Assembly (NCBI RefSeq): GCF_037203605.1
Contig: NZ_JBBDHC010000018.1
Span: forward strand, 9,948 to 73,947
Direction of reading: 5' to 3'
Source: Denitratimonas tolerans
GTDB lineage: Bacteria; Pseudomonadota; Gammaproteobacteria; Xanthomonadales; Xanthomonadaceae
DNA: 64,000 nt
Both the position numbers and the translations under genes were made by a program. Below are positions 62,101-64,000 of the stretch, in pieces; the first letter of the stretch is position 1; each line of letters begins with the position of its first letter. The notes beneath the pieces are model-generated. The model saw nothing but the letters and a program-made list of their open reading frames with translations, was not told the origin of the DNA and did no database searches.

Positions 62101-64000
62101 CCTGCCTGACCGGCTGGGTGACCAACGCCTGCTTCCAGCGGCTCGCGCCGCCCTTCCCGTGGATCGCCGGCACGCGCGTGGCGCTCAGCACCAACTCCTG
62201 GGAAAGTTCACCCGGCTATTGGTCCGGTTCGCAGACCCCCGTGCATGTGCGCATGGCCGGAAGCCAGGAAGACGTTTACGCCCTGGAAAGCGGCGCGCTG
62301 ACTTCACAGGTGTTGTCTGCTTTCAGTTACCAGGGCTACGGCTTTGCAGGAACGACATCCGTAGACACCTACGGCGCAGGTGGCAGCCTGGTCGCGCGGG
62401 TGCAGACCAACAACGTCTACGACCACTACACCACGCCCTGGCGGCTCGGACGCCTGAGATACAGCACCGTTACCCATACCCGCAACGGAGTGAGCACCTC
62501 GCGCCGCACCGACTACACCTACGACATCGGTGCCGCCTTCACCGGCCTCCTGACCTCCGAGCAGGTGCAGTCGAACGGGGGCGTGAGCCAGAACCTGCGC
62601 ACCTTCCACACCCTGGACGCCTTCGGCAACCGCACCCATACCTACACCTGCAGCAGCCACCTCACCGAGGCGGCCTGCAAAAGCACCGCAGTGACCTTCC
62701 AGCCCACCAGCCTGGAGTACATCCACCGCTACGCCCGCACCCAGTACGACAGCCGCGGGCGCTACCCGGTGGCGAGCTACTCGCCCTTCTGGAACGGCAG
62801 CGGCACCAGTGAGTATCTCGACAGCCAGGTGCTCAACCGCAACCTGTTCGGCGACGTCACCCACGCGCGCGACGCCAACGCCATCAATACCACCGCGATC
62901 TACGGCCAGCTCGGGCGGCTGTACCAGCGCGCCACCGACACCGGCGTCCCGGTGCAGACCACCTGGCGCACTTGCAGCCAGGTGGCCTGCCCGCCGGGCG
63001 CGGTCACGCGCCAGCAGACCACGGCCAGCGGGGCACCCACGCAGTGGAGCTACCACGACGTGCTGGGGCGCGTGGTGCTGGCGGTCAGCCAGACCCGCCA
63101 CCTGGGCACGGTCAACAAGGGGTTTTCGGGAGTGTGCACGGCGTATGACGCAGCCGGTCGGCCCAGCCGCGTCTCCGAGCCGTTCTTCCTCGCCTCGGCG
63201 GCCTCGGCGGTGGAACCGCCGAGCTTTGCCTCGAACACCTGCACCGCGCGGTACTGGAACCTCACCCACTACGACGCCCTGGGCCGCGTGACCCAAGTCG
63301 TGCGCGCCGACGGCACCGGCACCAGCGTCTCGCGCTCCGGGCTGACCACCACGACCTGGGATCCGAACGGCAACGCCACCAGCCAGACGGTCAACGCGCT
63401 GGGTGAAGTGGTCACCTCCACCGATGCGGCGGGCCTGAGCCTGACGTTCACCTACGCGCCCGATGGTCAAATCGCCAAGGTGAGCCGCAACGCCGGGCGC
63501 GGCGACGTGGAGACCACGTTCCAGTACGACCCCCTGGGCCGCAAGACCAGCCAGACGGATCGGGACACGGGCACCACGAGCTTTGCCTACAACGCCCTGG
63601 GCGAGCTGATCCGGCAGACCGACTCGATGAACAACAAGGTCGAGCGCTGGCTCGACGCGCGCGGCCGGCTGTGGCGCCAGCAGGCCTACGCCGGCGCAAG
63701 CCTGGAGAGCACCTCGCAGTTCGTGTTCGACACCTTGAAGCGCGGGCTTCCCAGCAGCGAGAGCATCAGCGGCAGCGCGGGCAGCCAAAGCCGCAGCTAC
63801 GGCTACGACGGCCTCGCCCGCCCGATCCGGCGCGACAGCACCATGGACGCCCGCACCTACCGCGAAGAGACCCGGTACGACGGCTACGGCCGCGCCTGGA
63901 AGACCCGCGATGCGAGCGGCGGGTGGCTCAAGCAGCAGTTCGATGCGCGCGGGTTTGCCACGCGCCTGTGCGACTCCACCGAGGCGGACACCGCGCCCAG
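59136..64000 (+). CDS. Secreted SpvB/FG-GAP/RHS-repeat giant protein (3' end beyond window)
   Basis: An open frame of more than 1,620 codons running off the right edge. I prefer the GTG at 59136, with GGGGAG seven bases ahead, over an ATG at 59130. A signal peptide (hydrophobic about 8-26, ending WVHAQD) precedes an SpvB/TcdB-type N-terminal domain (YSVPIQAVPGTAGVAPDISL and GPLGRGWAVGGLSAISRC). Residues about 390-830 hold seven FG-GAP-like calcium-loop repeats (such as LGDVDGDGLTDV, FDYDGDGRDDLF, FADFNGDGLTDA). From about residue 1100 RHS/YD repeats follow (FQYDPLGRKTSQTDRDTG, YGYDGLARPIRRDS). This layout is that of insecticidal-complex TcB and large RHS toxin-delivery shells. The core end and tip lie outside the window. 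Confidence 0.85.
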   Translation, partial: MSRALRMLAGVPFVCLFVLVAWPAWVHAQDSVSDQVGATAGQFRVDESGAATYSVPIQAVPGTAGVAPDISLNYSSQGGDGPLGRGWAVGGLSAISRCRSTREAGDFIASGIPQDGTPPAVNYGASDRYCLDGQRLLPAPGGSPACPAVSGYFVENLRTQSESFQRVCAYSAAGSGANDPRFFSVERPDGSTSFYGDRDDWTTAATRPDGYVNSTAPGHTAKALSWWQTRFQDSTGNYIDFRYLSNPAGGAYPGESLISSVEYTGKKQLAAQTGGAWGPYAKIVFNYAALSTTQYVRGSVAGGTVWQTRQLSSITVIGDIASGQQARHYALAYSTSVSGSGARTLTSIRECRDSTQAVCLPQTSFAWAPILNGFYSTDMISNTAGFDGLASLRLGDVDGDGLTDVAWFSASGNSSQLQVSFGEINGSGQLSFNRVAQLPWIVARKPADIDKYWHLFDYDGDGRDDLFVAIPNGNWVLYPSSGRPTSAGVRAFNAGSNLIAALSPPISSTTTSTILADLNGDGLLDVMYRQPASGSTPSLLYTRLTERMGAGFEWGAQRSVGMATDLDPPQVLLNEFTNLLDPDQRVHLFDFNGDSRSDLAISTGITWYKNDNSSECSNPIPRPAQPIAEWTDEAGQSWREWPAQVPQDAVDLASNRCTVLTRFVELYGVTSIQPTHVQMSVIKRWHRGGELWSGFPQPPPPTGSTFKFADFNGDGLTDALVKSGSWSVDLTGIGVVQTGLPAFPNEDYLQLTDVNGDGRADIVYPQSANSNYRPFVGHFARPDGTFPTYASPLPGGYARGCKNTTCDLTRTHFLFGDFDGDAATDFFALYDNTSEYYSSRPPSNHRFVPRDVIGKITDGVGAVTELSYRPLTLADVYRRGTGTRAVSWGRGSPVQDVFGPQYVVIRAQSSAPVYGNPNALSAIYYRYSGARIQAGGGGHLGFEQVQSFDTTPGNAHIVSTTTYRQDAPFIGMPQTTERRVVNGAYVPPSCLTGWVTNACFQRLAPPFPWIAGTRVALSTNSWESSPGYWSGSQTPVHVRMAGSQEDVYALESGALTSQVLSAFSYQGYGFAGTTSVDTYGAGGSLVARVQTNNVYDHYTTPWRLGRLRYSTVTHTRNGVSTSRRTDYTYDIGAAFTGLLTSEQVQSNGGVSQNLRTFHTLDAFGNRTHTYTCSSHLTEAACKSTAVTFQPTSLEYIHRYARTQYDSRGRYPVASYSPFWNGSGTSEYLDSQVLNRNLFGDVTHARDANAINTTAIYGQLGRLYQRATDTGVPVQTTWRTCSQVACPPGAVTRQQTTASGAPTQWSYHDVLGRVVLAVSQTRHLGTVNKGFSGVCTAYDAAGRPSRVSEPFFLASAASAVEPPSFASNTCTARYWNLTHYDALGRVTQVVRADGTGTSVSRSGLTTTTWDPNGNATSQTVNALGEVVTSTDAAGLSLTFTYAPDGQIAKVSRNAGRGDVETTFQYDPLGRKTSQTDRDTGTTSFAYNALGELIRQTDSMNNKVERWLDARGRLWRQQAYAGASLESTSQFVFDTLKRGLPSSESISGSAGSQSRSYGYDGLARPIRRDSTMDARTYREETRYDGYGRAWKTRDASGGWLKQQFDARGFATRLCDSTEADTAP

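Noticed and set aside
1..64000. tRNA genes, rRNA genes, CRISPR arrays, transposases or prophage genes
   Set aside because: None recognised on reading both strands; a covariance-model scan would be needed to exclude small RNAs.

Overview
The window is GC-rich chromosomal DNA from a gammaproteobacterium, most likely of the order Xanthomonadales (Lysobacterales). Its core is the replication-origin neighbourhood (mnmE-yidC-rnpA-rpmH to the left, dnaA-dnaN-recF-gyrB to the right). This is followed by a TonB block (TPR protein, tonB, exbB, exbD, exbD, then pdxJ on the other strand), a layout I associate with xanthomonads. The species cannot be fixed from the sequence; the assignment rests on gene order, GC content and protein similarity recalled from memory.

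Layout. 1-2.9 kb: a partial secreted protein and an orphan sensor kinase; then cdd. 3.4-5.9 kb: an accessory island holding a 5'-truncated RHS gene whose AT-richer tip overlaps a small membrane protein (candidate toxin/immunity pair), plus two further RHS-like remnants. 6-11.3 kb: a GltD-like iron-sulfur flavoprotein with a 2-oxoacid:acceptor oxidoreductase. 11.4-19.7 kb: a secreted trypsin-like protease, aceK, a lipoprotein with a methyltransferase fold, a Nudix hydrolase, queF, tatD and two unknown genes. 19.7-26.5 kb: two ABC-2 exporters (YadGH-like and NatAB-like), a ferredoxin-NADP reductase, a lipoprotein and an exported alpha/beta hydrolase. 26.6-41.7 kb: the origin region, a transglutaminase-like/ATP-grasp pair and an M48 lipoprotein protease. 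41.8-46.6 kb: the TonB-ExbBD block and pdxJ. 46.7-58.7 kb: gspF, ftsEX, a tandem-receiver regulator, ung, an ECF sigma factor with a Ser/Thr kinase, rpoH, prc and an EamA transporter. 58.7-64 kb: a repeat element and a very long secreted SpvB/FG-GAP/RHS gene that runs off the right edge.

Regulatory and architectural signals include a candidate oriC between dnaA and dnaN with degenerate DnaA boxes, two parS palindromes inside recF, a CIRCE operator overlapping the rpoH promoter, and several strong hairpin terminators between convergent genes. Many genes are joined by 4-base start/stop overlaps (yadG-yadH, natA-natB, ftsE-ftsX-regulator-ung, sigma-kinase), which implies translational coupling.

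Most striking points: the RHS tip/immunity cassette and the second, apparently intact RHS gene 54 kb away; parS embedded in recF; the HrcA-type operator on rpoH; a response regulator whose first receiver lacks its phospho-acceptor; and an exported methyltransferase-like lipoprotein. No tRNA, rRNA, CRISPR array, transposase or prophage gene was recognised.
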